A stretch of 12,726 nucleotides of DNA from an uncultured Oscillospiraceae bacterium (GCA_910587995.1 CAJUNS010000012.1:1-12726), one strand, 5' to 3'; numbered from the stretch's first letter, positions 5,194 to 12,666 are shown. Made by a program: numbers and translations. Notes: a model not told the origin generated them from the sequence alone.

Positions 5194-7905
5194 TTAGTAT
5201 ACGTCATCCTGCCTTGGTACCTGGAAAAAGGAGATGGCGTCATCGTCTCTTCTCATGAACAGCAGGCCAAAAGCGCCTGGGCCGCAGTTGCTGGCCACAG
5301 CGGAGGATGCCTTTTGCAGGTAAACCCGTTCAAAAGGACAGTACTGCTCCACCAAGGCTTGAATGTACTGAAGCTTTTTCTCGTCCATGCCGGAATAGGT
5401 GATAAACAAAATCCGCCGGTCAATGTTTCTGGTGTCCAAAAGCAGCTGCCGGACATAGCTTTTTGCCACCCGGTTAAAGCCGCCCATTTTCATGCCGCCT
5501 ACCACCATCTTAGACTTTCTCAGTACAAGAACCGGACGTAGCAGCAGAGAATCGCAGAGGATCTGTATGTGCTTGGGGATTCGTCCGGCCTGGCACAGCA
5601 TGTGGGTATCGTTTATGACAAAGGCGGAAGAGATAAAGCGCTGCATCCGCTCTACCGATTCCACAATATCTTCCTTGGGGGCATGGTGCTCCGCCATATA
5701 GGCCGCGCACAGCACGATCATTCCCATGCTGCTGGAAAGATGACCAGAGTCAATCACCGTGACGTTCTCAAAGGACTTTGCCGCCTCGCAGGCATTCTGA
5801 TACCCCATGCTGACATGCTTTGCCATGGTGATGTGGACTATGTTCTGAGCCTCCGTCAGCTTCTCGGCAAAGAACCGTTCGTAGTCCTCTACATCGGGCG
5901 CCTGAGAATACCCTTTGCGGCCTTCGGCAATGTGGATAAGCAGCTCATCCGCCTTCAGCTCCTCCTGGTCTAAAAAGCGCCCTTCTTCGGTGCAGACATA
6001 ATAAGGGCATGTGGCAATGTCCAACTTCTTGCGGAGCGAGCGTGGCAGGTCGCACACACTGTCCGTTGTCACTAGGATAGAGCGCCTTTTTACCTGCTCG
6101 AAAATGAGAATATCCTTTTCAACATCCGACTGGCTGGCCTCCTCGTTGAGATGGACCAGCTCTTTGGGAAGAAGGCTTAATACGGCAGCCTCCAGCAGCG
6201 CGCCGCTGACCGGCTTGGCCAGGTAACCGCTGAAGCCCTCCTTCCGGTACAGCAGCTGATTGTCGCTGCCCGCATTGGCGGTCAGGGCTATGACAGGAAC
6301 ATTCTGGCACATGCCAACAGGCTGGGCGCGCAGGGCGTGCAGGCATTGAATGCCGTCCATCTCCGGCATCATGTGGTCCATAAGAATGCAGTCGTAATGG
6401 TGGTTCTGGGTCAGCTTCAGGCATTCCGCGCCGCTTTTGGCCGTGTCAATTTGGATCTTGGTTGAGGCCAGCAGCTTGCCCACCACCATCAGGTTCATGT
6501 CATTGTCATCCACCACAAGAACATGGGCGTCCGGCGCCTCAAAGCTCTGGTGGTACTGCTCTCCCTCGTGGCTCTTTGCCCGGGAAGCCAGGGTAAAGGT
6601 CCCCAGCTCCTTCTCGTCAATAATGTCCTGGTCCAGCCGGACGATAAATTTCGAGCCCTTGGTGTAGATGCTGTTTACGCTGATCTCGCCGCCCATCATG
6701 TTCACCAGCTGCTGAACAATGCTCAGGCCCAGCCCGGTGCCCTCGATATAGCGGTTCCGCTCCTCGTCCACCCGGCGGAAGGCGTTAAAAATGTAGGGGA
6801 TATTCTCCTTTTTAACCCCCTGCCCGGTATCTTCTACGGAATACCACACCCGCACCCGGTTCAAGGCCTGGCGTTCGCACCGGACCGCCAGGGTGACCGA
6901 ACCTTCGCTGGTATACTTCACCGCGTTGTTTAACAGGTTGATGAGAATCTGCTTGATGCGCACCTCGTCGCCGCAGAGCATGCTGGGAATGGACGGGTCC
7001 ACATGGAGTTTGAACTCCAGCCCTTTTTCTTTGGCCTTAATCCAAATCATGTTGACAATTTCGGAGAAGAGGGCCCCAGTCTCGTAAGAGACATTGACAA
7101 TCTCCATCTTTCCCGACTTGATTTTGGACAGGTCCAGGGTGTCGTTGATTAACGTGAGCAGCAGCTTGCTGGCGCCCTGGATGTTTCGGGCGTTTTCCGC
7201 CACGTCCTCCGGAATATCGCCCCGCAGGATGATCTCGTTAAGGCCGATGATGGTGTTGATGGGCGTGCGGATTTCGTGGCTCATGCTGGAAAAGAAGTGA
7301 TTTTCCGCCCGGTTCAGCTCTTCAATCTCTTTCTTTTGCTGCTGCGAAAGGGCGTTTTCCTCTTCGTACATCCGGTTGAGGAACATCAGCAGCACGCTGG
7401 TCAGCAGCCCTACCATGATGACGGAAAAGGCGGAGTCGAAAAAGGAGGCCTGCTGGGTGCTTTGGGCGGCCAGCTCAGGAAAGTAGAAAGCCGCGCCATA
7501 GCAGAGCAGGGTTTCCACAATGCACAGAGCCAGCAGAACGGCCATGCGCCGGCCCTGCAAGGTGATGCAGACGTAAATAAAGCAGAAGATGAACCACTCT
7601 GGTACGCCGCTGTAAAACCCGCCCGCGGAAAAGAAGCTGATGGGGAACAGCAGGAGCAGCAGCACGGAAATGGCCGTGGCCCCTGTCTGAATGCGCTCCT
7701 TTTTGATGCTGTATTTCACGATCAGCCCCATGGCCACCAGACTGGCCCCCAGCGCCAGAATGTTCCAGACGCTTTGGCCCATAGGCATGATCAACAGCAG
7801 CGCGACCATGCAGGTTAGCGTTACAATGCGGAACATCCGGTCGCGCAGGCTGATGCGGTGATCGGTGATGAGTGCGAACCATTTTTTTATCACAGGATCT
7901 TCCAT
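5194..7905 (-). CDS. Membrane hybrid histidine kinase - receiver - DegV fusion protein
   Basis: This 903-residue protein joins three modules. Residues about 22-180 hold five or six membrane helices (sensor). The kinase core follows: phospho-acceptor H210 in SHEIRTPIN, N-box NLLNNAVKYT (323-332), G1 DTGQG (359-363), G2 GTGLGLSIV (389-397). The receiver (about 460-580) has the acidic pair D466-D467, phospho-site D510 in LMDHMMPEMDG, T543 and K564. The C-terminal third (about 609-886) is a DegV (FakB-like) fatty-acid-binding domain: TTDSVCDLP, YSQAP (666-670, usual TSQP), VSMGYQ (698-703), VIDS (717-720), AGRI (773-776) and SNCGPG near the end (usual THTGPG). FakB-type proteins carry fatty acids for phosphorylation by FakA; no FakA is seen here. 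It is last in the operon, 42 bases after the preceding stop. A GTG at 7917 is an alternative start; the ATG has GGA five bases upstream. Confidence 0.92.
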   Translation of the reverse strand: MEDPVIKKWFALITDHRISLRDRMFRIVTLTCMVALLLIMPMGQSVWNILALGASLVAMGLIVKYSIKKERIQTGATAISVLLLLLFPISFFSAGGFYSGVPEWFIFCFIYVCITLQGRRMAVLLALCIVETLLCYGAAFYFPELAAQSTQQASFFDSAFSVIMVGLLTSVLLMFLNRMYEEENALSQQQKKEIEELNRAENHFFSSMSHEIRTPINTIIGLNEIILRGDIPEDVAENARNIQGASKLLLTLINDTLDLSKIKSGKMEIVNVSYETGALFSEIVNMIWIKAKEKGLEFKLHVDPSIPSMLCGDEVRIKQILINLLNNAVKYTSEGSVTLAVRCERQALNRVRVWYSVEDTGQGVKKENIPYIFNAFRRVDEERNRYIEGTGLGLSIVQQLVNMMGGEISVNSIYTKGSKFIVRLDQDIIDEKELGTFTLASRAKSHEGEQYHQSFEAPDAHVLVVDDNDMNLMVVGKLLASTKIQIDTAKSGAECLKLTQNHHYDCILMDHMMPEMDGIQCLHALRAQPVGMCQNVPVIALTANAGSDNQLLYRKEGFSGYLAKPVSGALLEAAVLSLLPKELVHLNEEASQSDVEKDILIFEQVKRRSILVTTDSVCDLPRSLRKKLDIATCPYYVCTEEGRFLDQEELKADELLIHIAEGRKGYSQAPDVEDYERFFAEKLTEAQNIVHITMAKHVSMGYQNACEAAKSFENVTVIDSGHLSSSMGMIVLCAAYMAEHHAPKEDIVESVERMQRFISSAFVINDTHMLCQAGRIPKHIQILCDSLLLRPVLVLRKSKMVVGGMKMGGFNRVAKSYVRQLLLDTRNIDRRILFITYSGMDEKKLQYIQALVEQYCPFERVYLQKASSAVASNCGPGAFGLLFMRRDDDAISFFQVPRQDDVY

Positions 7906-7947
7906 CCCTTTCCACACGGTTTTTCCAAAAAGAGGGCCGGGAAGCCG

Positions 7948-10515
7948 CTATATCCCGGCCATTTGGGCGCACATCTCTTCGTGTGCCCGCAGCAAGGCGG
8001 GGTGGCGCTGGTGAATAAAGGCCGCGTCGCCCTGTTTCCCTGCCAGCTCCAACTCTTTGGCCTGGGCGGAAAGGGCTTCCGCGCCAATGGTCAAGGAGGT
8101 GCTCTTTAAGGCGTGGACCTTGACGGCGTATTCCGCCCAGTCTCCGCTTTCATAAAGGGCGGCGATCTCCTCCCGCTTGGTCTGGCCCTGGTCGCGGAAC
8201 ATTTGCAGCATTTCCCGGTAAAAGTCTTCGTCCCCGGCGCAATAGTCCAGTCCCAGCTCTACATTGACGCCTGCCTGGGCAAGATGGTCAAAGGGGGAGC
8301 CCGTCTGGGCTTCCGGAGCCTCCGGCTGGCCAGCGTCCGCCTCCACAAAGGGCACGGCGCTTTCCACTGGAGCCGCTTCGGCTTCCCCGGCCTTCCACGA
8401 ATCTTCCACAAGGGGTTCCAGCGCTTCTGCGGAGTGGTGATTTTTCCCGGGGCTTTTGCTGTACTGAATCTGGCTTTTGGGCAGAACCTTGCGCAGTACC
8501 CGCTCCAAAACAGTGCGCTCAATGGGCTTGGGGACAAATTCCGTAAAGCCCTCGCTGCGGAACATCTCTCGGGCGCCGCTGACCGTATTGGCCGTAAGAG
8601 CAATGACCGGCAGGTCCTGATAGCGGCCGCTTCGAAGCTCACGGATCCGTTTCAAGGTTTCCACGCCGTCAAAGCCCGGCATCATGTGGTCCAAGAAGAT
8701 GATGTCGTAGGAGCCGTTTTCACATTGCGCCACCGCTTCCCGGCCGCTTAGGCAGGTATCCACCGTAATGCCATAGCTGCCCAGAACGCCTTTGGCCACC
8801 ACCAGGTTCATCTCTTCGTCGTCTACCGCCAAGGCGTGGACCCCTATGCAGGTAAAGGGCTTACGGCCCGCGGCCTGGTCCTCGGCAAAGCCCCGCTCGC
8901 CAATTTCTCCATTGAGCAGATTGGCGACAGAAAGCGCGGAAAAAGGCTTATGTATCACAAGCAGCCTGCTTCCGCTGCCCAGGGCAAATTCCCGCTCCGC
9001 AATCACGATTACCCGCTTGGTCTGGGCCAGATCTTCATAATACTCCGGATTCTCTTCATACTCCGGCTGGGCGATGAACACATGGGAAAGGGTGTAGTTT
9101 TGCTGCAACTGGAGCAGGCCCTCGAAGTTGTGGGCCTGATAGCCCTTGATGCCAAGGCCCTCAATCAGGTTTAAAATCAACCTGTCATAATACCCCCGCA
9201 CCTCATCGCAGCTGTACTTTTCCGGCTTAAAATAGCATCCGATGCACAGCTGGTCCGCGTGGGCCAGCATAATGCAGGGGCGCTGGTCCACCACGCCCTG
9301 GGGGATCACAATGTGGGCGTGCAGGCCCTGCTGGGTCTTACTGTCAAAATGGATGAAGCCGCCCATAGCGTTTAAAAGGCCCCGGGCAATGGGAAGCCCC
9401 AGGCCCAGTCCGCCCGCAAAACGGCTGCTTCCGGTGTCCGCCTGGTAAAAGTCATCGTACATTTTGGTCAGCTGGTCATCAGTCATCCCAATGCCGGTAT
9501 CATCAATGTGAATGACCAGGTTAATGCCATACTCTTCCTGCCGGCAGCCGATGCGAACGTTTACGCCGCCCTCCTCGGTGAACTTAATGGAGTTTTCCAC
9601 CAGGATTTTCAGCACATGAGAGATTTTTTCCGCGTCGCCCACCAAAACCGCCGGCACCTTGGGGTCTATGTCGAACACCAGCTCCAGGTGCTGCCGGTTG
9701 GTTTGCAATGCGGTGGTGGTAATCACATCGTTAAGCACAGAGGTAATCATATACTCTTCCTTGGCTGGAGCCAGGGTGCCGGCCATAACCTCCGTGTAGT
9801 CCATCATGTTGTTAATCTGGCTGGAAAGGCGTTTGCCAGCCGTGTTTATAGACGAGACGTCTGCCCGGATTTCCGGAGAGAGCTTCTTGCCCAAGGCCAC
9901 CTCGCTGATTCCGATTACCATGTTGATGGGAGTGCGCAGCTCATGAGAGACATTGGACAAAAAGACAGCGTTCTGCTTTCCCGCCGTTTCCAGCTCCGCG
10001 AATACGCCCTCATACCATTTGCGCTGGGCGGCTCGCTGATTAATCCAATACCGCGCTAGGGCGGTCCCTCCAATGACGATCGCCGCGCCAAGCCCCAGAC
10101 GCAGTACATCCTGGCGGGGCATGGAGGGGGAGATGGTACCTAGAATCAGCGCGTGGTACAAAAGCGCCACCACGTACAGGGCGGCTGTGGCGTGCAGAAT
10201 CCATTTTTTGTTCAGCATGAACAAGGAAAAAACCAAAATGCCAGCCATGGCGGGAATGTCGAACAGGCTGGTTTCGTGAACGCTGAAAAAAAAGAATTCC
10301 AGCAGCAGCAGCCCGGCACACAGAGTCTCGTAAAGGAGAGCTGGGCCGATTCTGCCGATGTGGAGAACCCACACGCTCAAGCAGCCTGCCGCCACCAGCG
10401 GAACAACCCAAATCTCCCACCCCATCGTGACGGTAACCAGGTCTAGTACGCTGCTGAAAATGGTAGAGATGACAGCCAGCAGCAGGTGCCTGCTTGTCTG
10501 TTCTCCCGCCCTCAT
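7948..10515 (-). CDS. Membrane hybrid histidine kinase with degenerate receiver, receiver and HPt domain
   Basis: An 855-residue tripartite sensor kinase. Residues about 8-157 contain five or six membrane helices with little outside the membrane. The kinase core has H191 (SHELRTPIN), N-box ILVENSIKFT (304-313), G1 DDTGIG (338-343) and G2 GGLGLGLPIA (368-377). Region 412-535 has receiver-like spacing and keeps a KPF (523-525), but has SHVFIAQPEY where the phospho-aspartate strand should be, so it looks like a pseudo-receiver. A full receiver follows (about 558-680) with D565-D566, D609 in FLDHMMPGFDG, T641 and K663. After a Pro/Ala/Glu linker (about 685-740), an HPt domain carries H801 in KVHALKSTS. 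Phosphate could pass H191 to D609 to H801 and on to the co-transcribed receivers. The ATG overlaps the upstream stop (ATGA), so translation is probably coupled. Confidence 0.93.
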   Translation of the reverse strand: MRAGEQTSRHLLLAVISTIFSSVLDLVTVTMGWEIWVVPLVAAGCLSVWVLHIGRIGPALLYETLCAGLLLLEFFFFSVHETSLFDIPAMAGILVFSLFMLNKKWILHATAALYVVALLYHALILGTISPSMPRQDVLRLGLGAAIVIGGTALARYWINQRAAQRKWYEGVFAELETAGKQNAVFLSNVSHELRTPINMVIGISEVALGKKLSPEIRADVSSINTAGKRLSSQINNMMDYTEVMAGTLAPAKEEYMITSVLNDVITTTALQTNRQHLELVFDIDPKVPAVLVGDAEKISHVLKILVENSIKFTEEGGVNVRIGCRQEEYGINLVIHIDDTGIGMTDDQLTKMYDDFYQADTGSSRFAGGLGLGLPIARGLLNAMGGFIHFDSKTQQGLHAHIVIPQGVVDQRPCIMLAHADQLCIGCYFKPEKYSCDEVRGYYDRLILNLIEGLGIKGYQAHNFEGLLQLQQNYTLSHVFIAQPEYEENPEYYEDLAQTKRVIVIAEREFALGSGSRLLVIHKPFSALSVANLLNGEIGERGFAEDQAAGRKPFTCIGVHALAVDDEEMNLVVAKGVLGSYGITVDTCLSGREAVAQCENGSYDIIFLDHMMPGFDGVETLKRIRELRSGRYQDLPVIALTANTVSGAREMFRSEGFTEFVPKPIERTVLERVLRKVLPKSQIQYSKSPGKNHHSAEALEPLVEDSWKAGEAEAAPVESAVPFVEADAGQPEAPEAQTGSPFDHLAQAGVNVELGLDYCAGDEDFYREMLQMFRDQGQTKREEIAALYESGDWAEYAVKVHALKSTSLTIGAEALSAQAKELELAGKQGDAAFIHQRHPALLRAHEEMCAQMAGI

Positions 10516-10880
10516 TGCTTCTCAAACTCCAATGCCACCCGCCGCAGCAGCTCTTGGGGCTGGAAGGGCTTTTTTAAATAATTCGCCGCGCCTAGCTTGA
10601 TGGCGCTGACCACATCGCCTTCCAGTCCCGAGGCTGTCAAAAAGATCACGGGAATCTCGTCAACGAACTCTTTCATGCGCTGAAAAGTCACAAAGCCGTT
10701 CATCTTCGGCATTTCAATATCCAGCAAGACCAGATCAATCTTGCGGGTTTTCAAGATATGCAGAGCCTCCATTCCGGAGCTTGCTAAAAGGACGTCGTAA
10801 TTTTTCTTTAGTATGATTCTCGTCCTTGTCAAATTCATTTCATCGTCGTCTACCACTAAGATGCGCTTTTGTTGTTGCAT
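10512..10880 (-). CDS. Single-domain response regulator (receiver only)
   Basis: A 122-residue CheY-like receiver with no output domain. It has the acidic cluster D11-D13 in ILVVDDDEMNL, phospho-site D54 in LVLLDIEMPKMNG, T82 in FLTAS and K104 in YLKKPF, so phosphorylation chemistry looks intact. The start at 10880 is preferred over an upstream codon at 10919 because AGGAGG lies eight bases before it and the receiver fold begins right there. It is first in the operon, about 50 bases after the predicted transcription start, and its stop overlaps the next start by four bases. It is a natural phosphate acceptor, shuttle or sink for the two hybrid kinases; the final output is unknown. Confidence 0.93.
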   Translation of the reverse strand: MQQQKRILVVDDDEMNLTRTRIILKKNYDVLLASSGMEALHILKTRKIDLVLLDIEMPKMNGFVTFQRMKEFVDEIPVIFLTASGLEGDVVSAIKLGAANYLKKPFQPQELLRRVALEFEKQ

Positions 10881-10937
10881 TTCGTGTGCCTCCTTGTTTT
10901 GTTGCCGGGGTACTCCCACCGATTATCTATAAAATAT

Positions 10938-10966
10938 ATTATAAATGAAAGCAAGGAGAAAATCAA
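10938..10966 (-). promoter_or_regulatory. Sigma-A promoter of the phosphorelay operon
   Basis: On the minus strand TTGATT (10966-10961) and TATAAT (10943-10938) are exactly 17 bases apart. The -10 box is perfect and the -35 box differs from consensus at two positions. Transcription would start near 10931 and cover all three phosphorelay genes down to 5194. Confidence 0.8.
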
Positions 10967-10967
10967 G

Positions 10968-11022
10968 CCTATATTCCTGCATAAAAAAGGACGATTTACA
11001 CCGCCGCCTTATGGAATATAGG
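10968..11022. repeat. Inverted repeat directly upstream of the phosphorelay promoter
   Basis: CCTATATTCC (10968-10977) is perfectly repeated in inverted form as GGAATATAGG (11013-11022), separated by 35 bases. Partial inner pairing (ATAA near 10981-10984 with TTAT near 11009-11012) extends the symmetry. It begins two bases beyond the -35 box, where an activator would bind; alternatively it is a cruciform or RNA hairpin. Only the symmetry is seen; regulation is inferred. Confidence 0.5.
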
Positions 11023-11087
11023 GGAAGAGGGGGACCAGGCGGGGCGCGCCTGCCAGCCTCTGAAGCAGGCATCGTTCGCTCCGCGTT

Positions 11088-11124
11088 TTCCCGCCATCTC
11101 GGGAGTGTCCCCGCCATCTCCGGA
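11088..11124 (+). promoter_or_regulatory. Tandem 17-bp direct repeats upstream of the riboswitch promoter
   Basis: Two copies of TYCCCGCCATCTCSGGA (11088-11104 and 11108-11124) differ at two positions and repeat with a period of exactly 20 bp, about two helical turns. They end four bases before the -35 box at 11128. Same-face tandem sites next to a promoter are typical of activator or repressor binding. The regulator is unknown. Confidence 0.45.
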
Positions 11125-11127
11125 CCC

Positions 11128-11156
11128 TTGACAAAACGGCGCGCCTGTGCTACACT
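11128..11156 (+). promoter_or_regulatory. Strong extended -10 promoter for the riboswitch transcript
   Basis: Consensus TTGACA (11128-11133), a 17-base spacer and TACACT (11151-11156), with TG one base before the -10 box (11148-11149). Transcription would begin near 11162, at the 5' edge of the riboswitch. Confidence 0.85.
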
Positions 11157-11160
11157 AAAT

Positions 11161-11275
11161 ACCAGTTATGGGGGAGTAGTCGGCAGGCGCCGTTGTTGGC
11201 GCTTGCAGCTCAGTCAACAATCCTGGACGGAAGCCGCTTCCGTTCTGGCTCAGCTTGAAACGACCAGACCTGTGC
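11161..11275 (+). promoter_or_regulatory. yybP-ykoY family (Mn2+) riboswitch candidate
   Basis: The box GGGGAGTAG (11171-11179), the hallmark of yybP-ykoY riboswitches, is followed by a stem GCAGGCGCC/GGCGCTTGC (11183-11191 with 11198-11206), then GTCAACA (11213-11219), a second stem (about 11222-11233 with 11236-11247) and a closing AGACCT (11266-11271). In characterised members the 5' box and the 3' AGACC segment meet in helix P1 and bind Mn2+ between two loops. Here P1 is short and has several G-U pairs (11167-11172 with 11269-11274). Its 3' strand is shared with the following terminator stem, the standard on/off arrangement. The promoter starts the RNA at the riboswitch edge. Recognition is from motifs and order, not from a covariance model. 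Confidence 0.8.
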
Positions 11276-11311
11276 GCGGGCTCTTTGGAGCTTTGCCACA
11301 GGTCTGTTTTT
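11265..11311 (+). terminator. Riboswitch expression-platform terminator
   Basis: CAGACCTGTG (11265-11274) pairs perfectly with CACAGGTCTG (11297-11306), enclosing a smaller GCTC/GAGC stem (11280-11283 with 11288-11291), and is followed by TTTTT (11307-11311). The left arm includes the 3' strand of riboswitch P1, so ligand-bound P1 and the terminator should exclude each other, turning downstream transcription on with metal. Confidence 0.88.
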
Positions 11312-11331
11312 ATATATTGCGCAAAGCAGCG

Positions 11332-11506
11332 CATACTAGAGTTTGCCTTAAAACTTCGAAAAACCGCCTTTTTGTCCAGTGACAAACGGTTTCTGTGTTA
11401 AAAATCCTCGAAATACGAAAGTATTTCTTGCGGTTTTCGCCTTGAAACCGTCCACCCTGAACAAAAATACTGGCATTTCTCTGGTTTTAAAACAGACTCT
11501 AGAATG
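11332..11506. repeat. MITE-like 175-bp imperfect palindrome in the leader of the OadB-type gene
   Basis: The two halves (11332-11416 and 11421-11506) are inverted copies along their whole length. The ends CATACTAGAGTTTG and CAGACTCTAGAATG match at 12 of 14 positions; the inner ends GAAATAC and GTATTTC match perfectly around a GAAA loop (11417-11420); and segments such as TTTTTGTCCAG against CTGAACAAAAA also match. There is no coding content. This form suits a non-autonomous miniature element or another dispersed palindromic repeat. The A/T-rich sequence differs from the G+C-rich genes nearby. No clear target-site duplication can be fixed. The right end contains TAGAAT (11500-11505), which could serve as a weak -10 box for the next gene. 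Confidence 0.7.
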
Positions 11507-11538
11507 AAATAAGTTGAGAAAAGAGAGGAAGTAGAACA

Positions 11539-12666
11539 ATGGAATTTCTGTGGGAAGGCCTGCTCTCCATCACCTGGCAGCAGGCGGTTATGTATCTGGT
11601 GGGCGGGGCCCTGATCTGGCTGGCCATCAAAAAGAACTATGAGCCCGCCCTGCTGCTGCCCATGGGGTTTGGCGCCATTCTGGTAAACCTGCCGCTGTCC
11701 GGCGTGCTTAACCAAACCATGCAGGGAGTGGGGGAGACCCAGGGCATTATTCAGTGGCTGTTTGAAACGGGCATAGAGGCCTCCGAGGCCTTTCCCCTGC
11801 TGCTGTTCATTGGCATTGGGGCCATGATTGATTTCGGCCCGCTGCTGAGCAACCCGAAGATGTTTTTGTTTGGCGCGGCGGCTCAGTTCGGCATCTTCCT
11901 GACCATTGTGCTGGCGGCGGCGCTGGGCTTCAGCATTCAAGACGCGGCCTCCATTGGCATCATCGGCGCGGCGGATGGTCCCACCTCCATTTTGGTAAGC
12001 CAGGTGCTTCGGTCCCATTACATTGGGGCCATTGCCGTGGCGGCATATTCCTATATGGCTCTGGTGCCCATCATTCAGCCAATGGCCATCAAGCTGGTGA
12101 CCACCAGGAAGGAGCGGCGCATCCGCATGGAGTACCGCCCTGCCGCCGTGAGCAAGACCACCCGGATTCTGTTCCCCATTGTGGTCACCTTTGTGGCGGG
12201 CCTAGTGGCCCCGGCCTCGGTTTCGCTGGTGGGCTTTTTGATGTTCGGCAACCTGATTCGGGAGTGCGGCGTGCTCAACCGGCTCTCGGAAACCGCCCAA
12301 AACGACTTGGCCAACCTCATCACCCTCCTGCTGGGCCTGACCATTTCTTTCTCCATGCGGGCTGACCGCTTCGTCACGGTGGAGACTTTGATGATTATGG
12401 GCCTGGGGCTGTTCGCCTTTGTGTTCGACAGCATTGGCGGCGTGCTGTTTGCCAAGCTGCTGAACCTGTTCAGCAAGGAGAAGATCAATCCCATGATCGG
12501 CGCGGCTGGCATTTCGGCGTTCCCCATGTCCGCCCGGGTCATTGAAAAGATGGGGATTGCCGAGGACAACCAGAACCACCTGCTGATGCACGCGGTAGGA
12601 GCCAATGTGTCCGGCCAGATTGCCTCCGCTGTGGCAGGGGGCATCGTACTGGGCTTCTTCATGTAA
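11539..12666 (+). CDS. Sodium-translocating decarboxylase beta subunit (OadB/GcdB family)
   Basis: A 375-residue integral membrane protein with about ten hydrophobic segments, close to the usual length of this family. Recognisable motifs are FPLLLFIGIGAMIDFGPLLS (85-104), GAADGPTS (143-150; D146 matches the essential sodium-site Asp of OadB), GNLIRECGV (237-245), AGISAFPMSARV (323-334) and HAVGANVSGQIASA (351-364). In known complexes the beta subunit uses decarboxylation of a biotin-bound carboxyl group to export sodium, and needs a carboxyltransferase alpha and a small gamma or delta subunit. None is found before or within 60 bases after it here. The ATG at 11539 has AGAGGAAG eight bases upstream. 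The gene follows a putative Mn2+ riboswitch and a palindromic element, so it may be metal-controlled or may use a promoter inside the leader. Confidence 0.93.
   Translation: MEFLWEGLLSITWQQAVMYLVGGALIWLAIKKNYEPALLLPMGFGAILVNLPLSGVLNQTMQGVGETQGIIQWLFETGIEASEAFPLLLFIGIGAMIDFGPLLSNPKMFLFGAAAQFGIFLTIVLAAALGFSIQDAASIGIIGAADGPTSILVSQVLRSHYIGAIAVAAYSYMALVPIIQPMAIKLVTTRKERRIRMEYRPAAVSKTTRILFPIVVTFVAGLVAPASVSLVGFLMFGNLIRECGVLNRLSETAQNDLANLITLLLGLTISFSMRADRFVTVETLMIMGLGLFAFVFDSIGGVLFAKLLNLFSKEKINPMIGAAGISAFPMSARVIEKMGIAEDNQNHLLMHAVGANVSGQIASAVAGGIVLGFFM

Noticed and set aside
5037..5541. Two small + strand open frames after the methyltransferase promoter
   Set aside because: They run across a minus-strand terminator and into the antisense of the DegV domain, with no ribosome binding site or recognisable protein.
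10512..10919. Longer 135-residue form of the single-domain receiver
   Set aside because: The added 13 residues cover the AGGAGG site that serves the start at 10880, and receivers normally begin just before ILVVDDD.
11048..11070. GCCTGC/GCAGGC inverted repeat as a terminator
   Set aside because: The 6-bp stem has no T tract on either side and no gene ends nearby.
11155..11539. Small open frames on both strands in the riboswitch and palindrome region
   Set aside because: They overlap structured RNA, a terminator and an inverted repeat; no start signals or coding bias.
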